Source: Pseudomonadota bacterium (GTDB lineage: Bacteria; Pseudomonadota; Gammaproteobacteria; Xanthomonadales; SZUA-38). Taken from it: DNA of 63,007 nucleotides. Where the stretch lies: NCBI GenBank assembly GCA_039033415.1, contig JBCCCR010000038.1, positions 1 to 63,007 on the forward strand. Reading direction: 5' to 3'. A program made the translations under genes and the position numbers. This document shows positions 25,495-35,490 of the stretch, in pieces. Numbering within the stretch: position 1 is the stretch's first letter; every line of letters starts with the position of its first letter. The notes below the pieces were generated by a model, which saw only the letters and a program-made list of their open reading frames with translations, was not told the origin of the DNA and did not search any database.

Positions 25495-26904
25495 ATGGCG
25501 CGTTCCTGCACTGTCGTTTTCGCTTTCCTCTTTGCCTTGCTGGGTGCCGCGCCGGCGCTCGGCGACAGCTTTGCTGACCTAAAGAACGATCTGGAACAGC
25601 TGCGAAAGGACGCCGGCGTCGCCGGCGCGTTGGTGATGATCGTCGACAAGGAGGGGATCCGACACGCCGCAGGCCTGGGTGTCACCCATTGGGATCAGCC
25701 CGAGCCGATGCATCCCGACGTTTGGATCAGGATCGGATCGATCACTAAGGCGTTTGTTGGGATGGCGTTTGTCCGGCTCGAGGGTGAGGGCGAGCTGTCC
25801 CTGACCAAAACCTTGGCAGCGCTCAACGCTGATCGCTGGGTGCAGAACAATTGGGCCCAACAACACCCGGTGACGATCGCCCAGCTGCTCGAGCACAGCG
25901 CCGGGCTTACCGACATGGTGCGCGAGGAGTGGGACCACAACGTACCGCTGCCGCTGACCGACGCGCTCAAAGTCGCGCCGGAGTCACGTCGTCTGAAGTG
26001 GCCGCCCGGCGTTCACAGCTCGTACAGCAACAGCGGGGCCGGCGTTGCGGCGGCCGCGATGGAGAAACATCTCAATCGCGATTTCGAAACCTACCTGACC
26101 GAACAGGTGCTGCGCCCACTGGGTATGGCCGAGGCAACCTTTTCGGCGACGGTCAAACCCAAGCTGATCGGCGGCTACGACCGGGACGGTAAAACGCCAA
26201 TCCGTTACTGGCACATGCTGTATCGGCCCTTCGGTGCGCTCAACCTGCCGTTTGCGGAACTGAGTCGCTGGCTCAGTCTGATGCTCGGCGACGGGATCCT
26301 GGACGGTAAGCGCCACTACACGGTTGAACAGCTTCGGCGCATGGAGAACCCGGCGACGACGGCAGCCGCAGGGGGTGGACTGGTCTTCGGCTACGGGCTG
26401 GGCAACTATCACCAGGCCCATCGGGGTTTCGTTTTTCACGGCCACGGCGGCGACGCGGATGGTTACCTTACCCACTGCGCGTATAACCGCGACGCCGGGC
26501 TGGGGTTCTGCGTGCTGATCAACGCTTTTCAGGGCAGCACGCTGCGGGCCATGCGGCGTCGCGTGATGGACTACGTCGTTGACGGTCTGACGCCCAGCTA
26601 TGCGCCGGGCGTACCGCAGCCGATGGCTCACCTCGAATCCCTCACCGGGCGCTATACGCAGGCGACTCAGCGGTTTCCCGGCTCACAGGCGCCCTCTAGC
26701 CTCGAGGTCACCCTGCGCGATGGCCGCCTGATGCTGGTGCGCAGCAGCCGCGAGCAGCATCTGATGCCCCTGTCACGCTGGCATTTTCGGCGACGCTTTG
26801 AACCTGTTGCTACCACCGCGTTCATACCTCAAGACGGAACGATGCTGCTCCAGGGCCCTTTCGGAAACTTCGAAAGGACACAAGAAAGGCAACCGCAGCA
26901 ATGA
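25495..26904 (+). CDS. Exported serine hydrolase, beta-lactamase/PBP-like family
   Basis: About 469 aa. Signal peptide about 1-23 (ending ALGD). Class C-like catalytic motifs are S-x-x-K in GSITKAF (about residues 83-86), Y-x-N in HSSYSNSGAG, and a H-x-G equivalent in FHGHGGDADGY. A C-terminal beta-rich domain of about 100 residues follows, as in esterase- or D-aminopeptidase-like relatives. Substrate unknown: peptide, ester or beta-lactam. GTG at 25492 immediately after the transporter stop is an alternative start. Spacing suggests co-transcription with the transporter. Confidence 0.9.
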   Translation: MARSCTVVFAFLFALLGAAPALGDSFADLKNDLEQLRKDAGVAGALVMIVDKEGIRHAAGLGVTHWDQPEPMHPDVWIRIGSITKAFVGMAFVRLEGEGELSLTKTLAALNADRWVQNNWAQQHPVTIAQLLEHSAGLTDMVREEWDHNVPLPLTDALKVAPESRRLKWPPGVHSSYSNSGAGVAAAAMEKHLNRDFETYLTEQVLRPLGMAEATFSATVKPKLIGGYDRDGKTPIRYWHMLYRPFGALNLPFAELSRWLSLMLGDGILDGKRHYTVEQLRRMENPATTAAAGGGLVFGYGLGNYHQAHRGFVFHGHGGDADGYLTHCAYNRDAGLGFCVLINAFQGSTLRAMRRRVMDYVVDGLTPSYAPGVPQPMAHLESLTGRYTQATQRFPGSQAPSSLEVTLRDGRLMLVRSSREQHLMPLSRWHFRRRFEPVATTAFIPQDGTMLLQGPFGNFERTQERQPQQ

Positions 26905-26939
26905 CTTGTAGCACTGACCGGCGCTGAACGCGGGGCCTA

Positions 26940-26974
26940 TGGTCCCTCCAGGAGAATCGCTGGTGGAGGGGCCA
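26940..26974 (+). promoter_or_regulatory. Hairpin hiding the RND pump ribosome-binding site
   Basis: TGGTCCCTCC (26940-26949) pairs with GGAGGGGCCA (26965-26974) over 10 bp with one G-U pair, and an inner CCAG/CTGG can extend it. The right arm contains the GGAGGGG ribosome-binding site of the RND gene that starts at 26977, so translation should be low unless the hairpin opens. Confidence 0.65.
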
Positions 26975-26976
26975 CC

Positions 26977-29900
26977 ATGAAACTGACCGACGCCGCTGTC
27001 GCCAATCCCGCTACCGTGGGGGTGGTTGTTGCCATTGTGGCCCTGTTTGGGCTCACCTCGCTAACCAGTCTACCGATTCAGCTGCTGCCCGACATCGAAC
27101 AGCCTCAGATGAGCGTCTGGACCGGCTGGCGGGCCGCTTCCCCGAAAGAGGTGGAGTCGGAGATCCTCGAGCCGCAGGAGCGGGTGCTGCAGGGCCTTCC
27201 TGGTCTGGAGGCACTGCAGGGCAACGCCAACAACGGCGGGGCTTTTGTCGGTCTGCGCTTCTCGCTGGGCACCGATATGCAGCAAACGATGCTGGAGGTG
27301 ATCAGCCGCATGAATAGGCTGCCGCCGCTGCCGGCTGACGCTGAGCAGCCCGTGGTCAACCTCGGCCAGGGGTTTGGCGGTGGCAACGCCAACAACCAGC
27401 TCACGTGGTTTTTTGTGCAGCTGCTGCCTGGCACGCCCGGCAACATCAACGACTATCAGCGGCTGATCAACGACGTGGTCCGGCCACGCATCGAGGCGAT
27501 CCCCGGTGTTGCCAGCATCGAGATCAACGCCGGCTCTGCCCAGGAGCTGCAGATCCGCATCGACCCCTATCGCGCCGCCGAGCTGGGCATCGAGCTGCCG
27601 CGCGTGGCGGCCCTGGCGGGTAGCGCCAACGACGTTTCGGGCGGCTTTGTGGACATTGGGAGACGCCAGTACACGCTCCGTTTTGAAGGGCGCTACGATC
27701 CGTCACGCCTCGGTGAGCTCATCCTCGACTGGCGCGACGGCCGTCCTATCCGCCTCAGCGACATCGCCGACATCGAGGTGGCCCGCGGCCGCACCAACGG
27801 CGTGATGGTGCAGAACGGCAACCCGGCGCTTGGCATTCGCATCGACCGGCAAAGCGGCGCGAACGTCCTGGAAACGCTCAACCGCGTTAAAGCCGAGGTT
27901 GCGTTGCTGCGCGACGGGCCCCTGGCCGAAGCGGGCCTGGGCATCGAGCAGTCTTTTGATGCGTCGGTGTTTATCAAGCGGGCGGTCTCCCTGGTCCTGG
28001 GCAACCTTGGTCTGGGCATCCTGCTCGCCATCGGCGTGTTGTGGTGGTTCCTGCGCGATCGCCGGGCCACGCTCCTGATCGCAAGCGCGATCCCGGTCTC
28101 GCTGCTGGCCACCTTTATTGTGCTGCAGCTCACCGGTCGCAGCTTCAACATCATCTCGCTGGCCGGTCTCGCCTTTGCGGTGGGCATGGTGCTGGACGCC
28201 GCGATTGTGGTGGCGGAGAACATCGTGCGCCTGCGCGAGAGCGGCCAGGTGGCCACCGTGGCGGCCCTCACCGGCACCCGTCAGGTCCAGGGCGCGCTGC
28301 TGGCCTCGACCGCCACCACGGTCGCCATTTTTATTCCGGTGCTGTTCCTCGCGGATGTGGAGGGTCAGCTGTTTGCGGACCTTGCGCTGACCATCGCCAT
28401 AGCGGTGGTCATCTCCATGCTGGTGGCCATCACCGTGCTGCCGGCGCTGGCGGGCAACTGGCTGCGAGCCAAGACGCTTCGCAGCCGCGCCGCGAACGGC
28501 GGCTATGGCCAAATGGCCGACTTCCTGATGCAACTGACCGATACACCGACGCGCCGCGTCGCCTGGGTGGTGGGTCTAATCGCCGGTCCGCTGGCCCTCG
28601 GTATCTGGCTGTTTCCCCAGATGGACTACCTGCCGCCGGTGAAACGCGACGCGGTGGACGCGTTCCTGCAAATGCCGCCGGGCTCCACCCAGGACGTCAA
28701 GCGCGACGAGGTGTATGCAACCATCGTCGAGCGCCTGCAACCGTACATGGACGGCGAGAAAGAGCCCGCGCTGAAAAACTATTACATCTGGGGCTGGCCC
28801 GAAGGCGGCACCATCGGCGTACGGGTGCAGGATCAGAGCCGCGTTGACGAGCTTGTCCAGATCCTGCGCACCGAAATTTTCCCGGGAATTCCGGATTTTG
28901 CCGGGTACCCCGAGCAGGGCCTGCTGTTCGGCGGCTTCGGCGGCGGCCGAGCAATTTCGCTTAGCCTCCAGTCTTCCGACAGCGCCGCGCTGTACGCCAC
29001 GGCCGGTGAAGCCCGGCGCCTCCTCACGGAGCAGTTTCCGGGGGCGAATGTGCAGATCTGGCCCAGCACAGAAGACGCCACGCCGGAGCTGCGGCTAACG
29101 CCCAACGATCAGCGCATCAACGAACTCGGCTGGGATCGCCGCGCGGTGGGATCACTGGTCCGAACGCTCGGCAGCGGCCTCTGGCTCGGGGAATACTTCG
29201 ACGGCGAAAAGCGGATGGACATCATCCTGAGCGCCCAGGATTGGACCAGCCCCGAAGCGCTGGCGGCGGTGCCCGTGGTCACGCCCAGCGGCGCGGTGGT
29301 GCCCTTTGGCGAGCTGGCCAGCGTCCGGCGCGCCACCGGCCCCAACAGCATCAGCCGGCTCGACGGACGGCGCACCGTCACGGTCAACTTCAATCCACCT
29401 GAAGCCTATTCGCTGGAATCTGCGGTGTCGATTGTCAAAGAAGAAGTCGAGCCGGCGCTCAAGGCCATGCTGCCGGCTGACGGCGCCATCCTCTATGGCG
29501 GCAGCGCAGACGCGCTCAACAAAGCGATCGCCACCATGTCCAAGAATTTTGGCCTGGCGCTGCTGATCCTCTTCCTGCTGATGGCGGGCCTGTTCCGCTC
29601 GCTGCGCGACAGCGCCCTGGTGATGGTGACCATTCCCATGTCCACCGTGGGCGGGATTGTGGCGCTGAAGCTCCTAAACCTCATTTCGCTGCAGCCGATG
29701 GACCTGCTTACCATGATCGGATTCATCATTTTGCTCGGCCTGGTGGTCAACAACGCCATCTTACTGGTGCACCGCACGCGTCAGGCTGAGGCGGACGGCG
29801 CCAGCCGTGACGAGGCGGTCCGCGGAGCGCTCGAGCAGCGTCTGCGGCCGATCTTTATGAGCACCACAACCAGTATCTTCGGCATGCTGCCGCTGCTGCT

Positions 29901-30081
29901 GCTGCCGGGCGCCGGTAGCGTGATCTATCGTGGCCTGGCGGCCGCCATCGTCGGCGGCATGACCATCAGCCTGCTGTTTACGTTGATTATGCTGCCGAGC
30001 CTGCTGCGCCTCGGTCGCAGCAAGCCCGATATGCTTGAACCCAAGCCGGTTCAGACGCAGCCTTTGGAGTCTGTCGCATGA
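26977..30081 (+). CDS. RND efflux transporter (inner-membrane pump)
   Basis: 1034 aa, the usual length of an AcrB-type pump. It has the N-terminal helix, two large periplasmic porter/docking halves and about 12 helices. In helix 4 the proton-relay stretch reads GMVLDAAIVVAEN, with one aspartate and alanine where AcrB has two; this DAAIV form is also seen in heavy-metal RND pumps. The ending GLVVNNAILLVHRTRQAEADGASRDEAVRGA is standard for the C-terminal half. Its adaptor gene overlaps it by 4 bases (ATGA). No outer-membrane channel gene lies nearby. The substrate is unknown; antibiotics, dyes, solvents or metals are possible. Confidence 0.94.
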   Translation: MKLTDAAVANPATVGVVVAIVALFGLTSLTSLPIQLLPDIEQPQMSVWTGWRAASPKEVESEILEPQERVLQGLPGLEALQGNANNGGAFVGLRFSLGTDMQQTMLEVISRMNRLPPLPADAEQPVVNLGQGFGGGNANNQLTWFFVQLLPGTPGNINDYQRLINDVVRPRIEAIPGVASIEINAGSAQELQIRIDPYRAAELGIELPRVAALAGSANDVSGGFVDIGRRQYTLRFEGRYDPSRLGELILDWRDGRPIRLSDIADIEVARGRTNGVMVQNGNPALGIRIDRQSGANVLETLNRVKAEVALLRDGPLAEAGLGIEQSFDASVFIKRAVSLVLGNLGLGILLAIGVLWWFLRDRRATLLIASAIPVSLLATFIVLQLTGRSFNIISLAGLAFAVGMVLDAAIVVAENIVRLRESGQVATVAALTGTRQVQGALLASTATTVAIFIPVLFLADVEGQLFADLALTIAIAVVISMLVAITVLPALAGNWLRAKTLRSRAANGGYGQMADFLMQLTDTPTRRVAWVVGLIAGPLALGIWLFPQMDYLPPVKRDAVDAFLQMPPGSTQDVKRDEVYATIVERLQPYMDGEKEPALKNYYIWGWPEGGTIGVRVQDQSRVDELVQILRTEIFPGIPDFAGYPEQGLLFGGFGGGRAISLSLQSSDSAALYATAGEARRLLTEQFPGANVQIWPSTEDATPELRLTPNDQRINELGWDRRAVGSLVRTLGSGLWLGEYFDGEKRMDIILSAQDWTSPEALAAVPVVTPSGAVVPFGELASVRRATGPNSISRLDGRRTVTVNFNPPEAYSLESAVSIVKEEVEPALKAMLPADGAILYGGSADALNKAIATMSKNFGLALLILFLLMAGLFRSLRDSALVMVTIPMSTVGGIVALKLLNLISLQPMDLLTMIGFIILLGLVVNNAILLVHRTRQAEADGASRDEAVRGALEQRLRPIFMSTTTSIFGMLPLLLLPGAGSVIYRGLAAAIVGGMTISLLFTLIMLPSLLRLGRSKPDMLEPKPVQTQPLESVA

Positions 30082-31127
30082 AACACGCAACGATTGCCCC
30101 CTCGCTAATCCTGCTGGCTTCAGTCTTCGCCGGCCCAACGCTAGCGCAGGACGGACCACCACCCGTCCAGGTAGAAACAGCGCTCGCCGTGCGCCAGGAA
30201 GTGGCGTCCACCAGCTGGTTTCCGGGCACGGTGGTCAGCCGTAACGACGCGCGTATCGCCGCGGAGGTGAGCGGCCGGGCCACCTGGGTGGCCGAGGTAG
30301 GCACGGCGCTGCGGGCGGGCGGCGAAATTGCGCGGGTCGACGACCGGATGCTCAGCCTGCAGCTTGCGGACAACGACGCCAACATCAAGCGGCTCGAAGC
30401 GCAGCTCAAGTACGAAGCGTCGCAGGTCGCGCGGCTTGACCAGCTCGCTGACACCAACAACGCCGCCGCGAACCAGCTCGATCAGGCGCGTTCGCAGGCG
30501 GAGGTGGTGAGCCAGCAGCTCAACTCGGCCAAGGTGGCGCGGGAGCAGATCAACTACAACATCGAACGCAGCCGGATCCGCGCGCCTTTCCCCGGCCGCG
30601 TGGTCGAGCGACTCGTGCAGCCGGGTGAGTTTCTCAATCCTGGCGTACCGGTGGCGCGGCTGGTGGATACCGACGACAAAGAGATCCGGGTTCAGGCGCC
30701 GGTGAGCGCCGCACGGTTTGTGCGCGATGGCGCGACCGTCACGGTGAAAGATGAGTACCTGAGCCGCGACAACGCGGTTCGAACCGTGATCCCGGTGGGC
30801 GACGAAAGGTCGCGCATGATTGAGATCCGGGTAGCGGTCAGCGAGCCGGAGTGGGTGATCGGCAGCGCCGTGAGGGTTGCCCTGCCCAGCAGCGAAGTCC
30901 GGGAGCTGGTGTCGATTCCCCGGGATGCCCTGGTGCTGCGCGGCAGCGAAATGTTTGTATACCGGGTAACCGCCGAATCCACCGCGGAGCGAGTGGACGT
31001 GACCACCGGCGTCGGGCTTGGTGACCACGTGGAGGTCACCGGCAATGTCACCGCCGGTGACGAACTGGTTATTCGGGGCGCGGAGCGTCTGCGACCCGGC
31101 CAGGCGCTCAACGTCGCCCGGTCCTGA
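30078..31127 (+). CDS. RND periplasmic adaptor (membrane-fusion protein)
   Basis: 349 aa with a signal peptide about 1-22 (ending LAQD). The order is barrel-sandwich hybrid (VSGRATWVAEVGTALRAGGEIARVDD, about 60-90), helical hairpin (about 90-165), second lipoyl half (SRIRAPFPGRVVERLVQPGEFLNPG), beta-barrel and membrane-proximal domain. The start overlaps the pump stop (ATGA), so the two are translationally coupled. The pump-then-adaptor order is reversed from the usual adaptor-first order. It bridges the pump to an outer-membrane channel encoded elsewhere. Its end is 8 bases from the end of a convergent RND gene. Confidence 0.93.
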   Translation: MKHATIAPSLILLASVFAGPTLAQDGPPPVQVETALAVRQEVASTSWFPGTVVSRNDARIAAEVSGRATWVAEVGTALRAGGEIARVDDRMLSLQLADNDANIKRLEAQLKYEASQVARLDQLADTNNAAANQLDQARSQAEVVSQQLNSAKVAREQINYNIERSRIRAPFPGRVVERLVQPGEFLNPGVPVARLVDTDDKEIRVQAPVSAARFVRDGATVTVKDEYLSRDNAVRTVIPVGDERSRMIEIRVAVSEPEWVIGSAVRVALPSSEVRELVSIPRDALVLRGSEMFVYRVTAESTAERVDVTTGVGLGDHVEVTGNVTAGDELVIRGAERLRPGQALNVARS

Positions 31128-31135
31128 TCCTGGTC

Positions 31136-34100
31136 TTAGGCTGACCGGCGCAGGCCGGCCAGCTCTTCTGACGGCTGGCGCGGATCGAGATTGACCACCG
31201 CACCCCCCTCCTGATTCACCTCAAATGCGCGCCGGACCGCAAAGAAGCGGAAGGCCAGCGGGGTAAAAACCAGCGACAGCGTGGTCGTCAGAACCGTGCC
31301 GCCCGCGACGGCGATCGCAAACGGCGGCCAGAAGCCCCCACCCTCAAGAATCAGCGGCATAAAGCCACCGACCGTGGTGATCGTGGTGGAGCTGATGTGG
31401 CGGGTGCAGCTCATGACGCCCTCGATGATGGGCGCAACCTCGCCGCGGCAGGCGGCTGGATCCCCTTTCAGCTCCGCCAGAATGACAATCGCGCCATTGA
31501 TGGCCAAGCCCATGAGACCCATCAGCGCGACAATCACGGTGAAGCCAAACGGGTAGCCAAAGGCAAAAACACTGAGGATACCCAGCCCCATCGAGGCGCC
31601 CGCCACAGAGAAGATAATCGCGCTCAGGCGGAAAGAGTTGAACGACAGCACCACCACGAGCACCAGCAAGGTCAGGATGATCCCGACACTGGATAAGAGG
31701 CTGCCCACGGCATCGTTGCGGCCGGAAGCTTCCCCGCCATACTCCATGGTGTAACCGGCCGGCAGGACAAAGCCGTTGTCAGCCAGCGCCCGTTTGAACT
31801 GCGTCAGGACCAAGTCCGGCAGCACGTCAGCCCGCAGGTAGCCTTCCACCGTGTTGACGCGCTGCCCGTCCCGCCGGGCGATGGCGCCGCTGGAGGGCTT
31901 GAGCTCGAGCGTGGCAAGCGCCGTCACGGGCATACCCTGAAACTCGTTACCGGCAACGGCACGTTGGGGTGCCAGGTAAACGTTGCTGAGGTCGGTCAGC
32001 GTGCCGCGGCTGGCGTTGCCGACCCGGACGCGCACCGGCAGCTCTTCACTGCCCTCAAGGACCGAGCCACTGATCTGCCCCGACAGCCCGGCCTGCAGCT
32101 GACCGGCGAGGTCCAGTCGCTCCAGGCCGCTTTGACGTGAAACCTCCTCGCGGGTTTGAACCACCACCTTGGGCGCCGCATCTTCCAGCGTCGCGCGGGT
32201 TGCGATCACGTCCGGCGTGAGGGATAGAATCTGCCGGGCCTGCTCACCGAGCAGGTTCAGGCGCTCGATGCTGGGTCCGTACAGCCGGAGCTCAATCGGC
32301 GCCTGGAAACCTGGCCCCTGCTCCAGCTTGCGCACGACAATTTGCGCTTCCGGCCAGCGGCTGCTCAGGGTTTTCTGGAGCCGCGGAATGGCTTCGTTGG
32401 CCGCACGGAAATCGGTCATGTCCAGCATGCCGGTCGCAAACTGGGGCTCACCATCCCGGTTGCTTCTGATGTTGTAGTAGAACGACGGCACACCCTTGCC
32501 GATAAACCACGACTGGCGCTCAAGCTCAGGCTCCTCGGCGAGGAAGCTGCGAATGTCGGCAACCAGCGTTTCGGTGCGCCGAATGCTGCTCTGCGGCGGC
32601 AGACGCACCTCGACGCTGAACATGTCTCGGTCGGCCGGCGGAAAGAACTGTTCGGTCATCGCTCCGACCGACAGGAATCCGGCGATCGGCAGCACCAGCA
32701 CCGCCACCAGGCTGATCGCCGGATGGGCCATAAACCAGCGCAGTCGCCGCCGGAACCACTGCCCCAGGGCGGGCGTCTGTAGTCCCTGCCAGATAAAGCC
32801 GCCTTCCCCCTGGCGCGGGCAGGCCCGCAGCACCCGGCCGGCGAGGCCGGCAATCACGGTATGAGAGATGACGTAAGATCCAATCAGGGAGAAGATCACC
32901 GACAGCGCAATGCCGCTGACAAACTCTCCGGCCGGTCCGGGCATCAGGGCAATGGGCGAAAACGCCAGGATCGTGGTCAGCGTGGAGCCCAGCAGCGGTA
33001 CCCATAGGTGGCGGATGGCGCCGAGCATCGCCGCCATAGCTCGCTGCCCGTCCCGATAGCGGCGCTGGATCGAGTCAACCATCACGATAGCGTTGTCCAC
33101 CATGATGCCTAGCGCCACGACCAGGCCTGTGACCGACATCTGGTGAATCGGCAGGCCGTAGAAGTTCATGACCGCCAGGGTGAAGGCGGCGGTGAGCGGT
33201 AACGCGAGCGCGACGACAATGGCAGCCCGCAGCCCCAGGGTCACCATCAGCACCCCCAGGATCAGCGCAAAGCCCATCAGCACGTTCATCATCAGGGTTC
33301 CGAGCCTGACGCTGGTATAGGCGTCCTGGTCGAACAGGACCTCAACGTCGACGTTACTCGACATGCCGCCACTGAACTCCGCCAGCGCCTCCTCGATGCG
33401 CCCGGTCCAGCGGTCAACGCGCGTGTTTTTTTCCATCCGCACGCCGAGCACCACCGAGTATTTCCCGTCGACAATCGCCAAGTCGGCCGGCGGGTCTACC
33501 AGCGCACGACGAACCGTGGCCACATCACCGACCCGAACCGTTTCGCCTTCAACATCCACGCGAACCGGGATCTCGGCGATGCGCTCCAGCGAGTCGAGCT
33601 CGCCTGCTACCTCCACCTGAAACTGATTGCTGGTATTGGTCAGCAGCCCGGCGGCCACCTTGGCGTCGCTGCGGCCAACCGCGGCGGCGACCTGTTGCGG
33701 CGTCATGCCCAGCGCCGTTAGCCGGGGGCCGTTGATCTCGATCAACACTTCTTCCTCCGGCTCACCGTAGAGGCGAACCAGTTCGGTGCCAGGGACATTG
33801 CGCAGGCGGGTGTCCAGCTCATCGGCGTAGCGGCCGAGCACGCCCAGGTCGAGCGAACCTGGACCCTGCCACGTCAGCGCGAGGATGGTGGTGAACGCAT
33901 AGCCGCGGTCGTCAAAAAACTCCGGCTCGCCGGTTCCGGCTGGCAGCTCGTCGACGACGTCGTTCAGATAGTCTCGAGCTTTTGACCAGACCCGCGCAGT
34001 CTCGCTCACCGAATCTTTCAGCTCGATCCGAACCACCGACAGGCCGGCGCGCGATGTTGAGCTGGTGTAGTCCACCTCCGGCAGGCGACGCAGTTCCTTT

Positions 34101-34297
34101 TCAATCGGCTCGGAGACGAGCGACTCAACGCGCTCAGGGGTCGCGCCCGGAAACGGCGTGATGATCAGCGCCAGGCGGTTCAGCACCTGAGGGTCTTCGG
34201 TTCGCGGCAGTGACGTTATCCCGGCCAGTCCGGCCACGATCAGCAGTGCAACCGACAGGGCCAGCACCCGGCCGTTGCGAAGGTAGTCGCCCATCAT
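31136..34297 (-). CDS. RND efflux transporter, second system
   Basis: 1053 aa RND pump. The helix 4 relay region is GIMVDNAIVMVDSIQRRYRDG, with VDN in place of the canonical DD, a form common in uncharacterised proteobacterial RND pumps. The N-terminal TSLPRTEDPQVLNRLALIITPFPGATPERVESLVSEPIEKEL (residues 29-70) is the family porter start. The ATG is shared with the stop of the upstream adaptor gene (overlap 1 base), so this is an adaptor-pump operon under the divergent TetR regulator. Only about a quarter of residues look alike between this and the pump at 26977, so it is not a recent duplicate. Confidence 0.94.
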   Translation of the reverse strand: MMGDYLRNGRVLALSVALLIVAGLAGITSLPRTEDPQVLNRLALIITPFPGATPERVESLVSEPIEKELRRLPEVDYTSSTSRAGLSVVRIELKDSVSETARVWSKARDYLNDVVDELPAGTGEPEFFDDRGYAFTTILALTWQGPGSLDLGVLGRYADELDTRLRNVPGTELVRLYGEPEEEVLIEINGPRLTALGMTPQQVAAAVGRSDAKVAAGLLTNTSNQFQVEVAGELDSLERIAEIPVRVDVEGETVRVGDVATVRRALVDPPADLAIVDGKYSVVLGVRMEKNTRVDRWTGRIEEALAEFSGGMSSNVDVEVLFDQDAYTSVRLGTLMMNVLMGFALILGVLMVTLGLRAAIVVALALPLTAAFTLAVMNFYGLPIHQMSVTGLVVALGIMVDNAIVMVDSIQRRYRDGQRAMAAMLGAIRHLWVPLLGSTLTTILAFSPIALMPGPAGEFVSGIALSVIFSLIGSYVISHTVIAGLAGRVLRACPRQGEGGFIWQGLQTPALGQWFRRRLRWFMAHPAISLVAVLVLPIAGFLSVGAMTEQFFPPADRDMFSVEVRLPPQSSIRRTETLVADIRSFLAEEPELERQSWFIGKGVPSFYYNIRSNRDGEPQFATGMLDMTDFRAANEAIPRLQKTLSSRWPEAQIVVRKLEQGPGFQAPIELRLYGPSIERLNLLGEQARQILSLTPDVIATRATLEDAAPKVVVQTREEVSRQSGLERLDLAGQLQAGLSGQISGSVLEGSEELPVRVRVGNASRGTLTDLSNVYLAPQRAVAGNEFQGMPVTALATLELKPSSGAIARRDGQRVNTVEGYLRADVLPDLVLTQFKRALADNGFVLPAGYTMEYGGEASGRNDAVGSLLSSVGIILTLLVLVVVLSFNSFRLSAIIFSVAGASMGLGILSVFAFGYPFGFTVIVALMGLMGLAINGAIVILAELKGDPAACRGEVAPIIEGVMSCTRHISSTTITTVGGFMPLILEGGGFWPPFAIAVAGGTVLTTTLSLVFTPLAFRFFAVRRAFEVNQEGGAVVNLDPRQPSEELAGLRRSA

Positions 34298-35466
34298 CAG
34301 CCTGACTCCCCGCTGCGAGTCGTCTCGTCAATTGCGGCGGACATCCCGAGCTGCGGCGTCGCCTTAGCGCGAACGACGCGCTGACCCGGCACCAGACGAT
34401 GCAAACCCGACTGAACAATTAGCTCATCACCGGCCAGCGCTCCGCTCACAAACGCGCGGCGCGTTTCGGCAAACAGCACGCGCACGTCGCGCGATTCAAT
34501 CACGTAAGCAGAGCCGTCATCCTCGGGGCGAGCCGCGTAAACGTTCCACAGCCCTCGCATGCCCTCGGTAATCGCCTCCAGCGGTACCCAGAAGCCATCC
34601 GCGACGATAGTCTCGTCGAGCTGCAGGTAAGCCTGGTCGCCGAAGACTGCCGGTGCATCCGGCGCCAGCACAACCCGGACCGGCACGGTCAGCGTCGAAC
34701 GGGTCACGTTTTGGCCGAGGGCGATTACCTGCCCGGTGGTTGCCTGGCCGGCCACCGACAGGCTGACGTCCTGCCCCACCGAGAGTGAATCCAGCATCCG
34801 GACCGGCACGCCCACCCGGGCTTCCGCCTGACCGGATTCCAGCAGCCGCAGCACCGGCGTGCCGGCATTAACCACGGCGCCGGCGTCGACAAAGCGCGCG
34901 CTTACGGTGGAATCAAACGGCGCGCGCAGCTCGGATTTATCAATGCGCGTTTGGTTGGTGGTCAGCGCCGCTTCGACCTGCGCCTGACGCGCATTGAGCG
35001 TGTCGTATTCGGTGGCCAGCTCGTCAGCTCGCTGCTTGGACGCAAACCCTTTGCTTTCGAGCTCAACAATTCGCTTATTATTCAGTCGATTAAGTTCAAT
35101 ATTTGCGACAATTTCTTCAAGCTGCGCGGACAGCTCCCGTCGCTGGTCAAGCAGTAGATCGGTATCGAGCATCGCCAGCCGCTCACCCGCTTGGACCGTT
35201 TCACCTTCGTCGGCGGTGAGCATCGAAACCTTGCCGGCCAGCTCAAAACCGAGGTCGGTGGATTGCGCGGGGACGACCAGCCCGGCAAAATCCCGCCGGA
35301 TGGCGTAAGTGGTTTGCGGCTGAATCGACGCCATCTCGACAGGCTGGGTGACAACCTGCCCGGCTTCGGGATCAGCGTTTTGGCTACAGGCGGCCAGGCC
35401 CAGCAGGGCAGCGGCGGTCAGCACGGGGCGAAGAAATTGGGGCTTGCTCAGACTTGATTTGCGCAT
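34297..35466 (-). CDS. RND periplasmic adaptor, second system (lipoprotein)
   Basis: 389 aa. The N-terminus has a lipobox, LGLAACSQ (cysteine about 27), so the protein is probably anchored to the inner membrane by lipid. Lipoyl-like domain AGKVSMLTADEGETVQAGERLAMLD, a coiled-coil hairpin (about 120-190), second half SELRAPFDSTVSARFVDAGAVV, then beta-barrel domains. First gene of the operon; its promoter region holds the perfect palindrome at 35511-35532 and an extra half-site, so it is likely repressed by the TetR protein encoded on the other side. Confidence 0.93.
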   Translation of the reverse strand: MRKSSLSKPQFLRPVLTAAALLGLAACSQNADPEAGQVVTQPVEMASIQPQTTYAIRRDFAGLVVPAQSTDLGFELAGKVSMLTADEGETVQAGERLAMLDTDLLLDQRRELSAQLEEIVANIELNRLNNKRIVELESKGFASKQRADELATEYDTLNARQAQVEAALTTNQTRIDKSELRAPFDSTVSARFVDAGAVVNAGTPVLRLLESGQAEARVGVPVRMLDSLSVGQDVSLSVAGQATTGQVIALGQNVTRSTLTVPVRVVLAPDAPAVFGDQAYLQLDETIVADGFWVPLEAITEGMRGLWNVYAARPEDDGSAYVIESRDVRVLFAETRRAFVSGALAGDELIVQSGLHRLVPGQRVVRAKATPQLGMSAAIDETTRSGESG

Positions 35467-35490
35467 TGTTTGCTCTATTTCTAAACTAAG

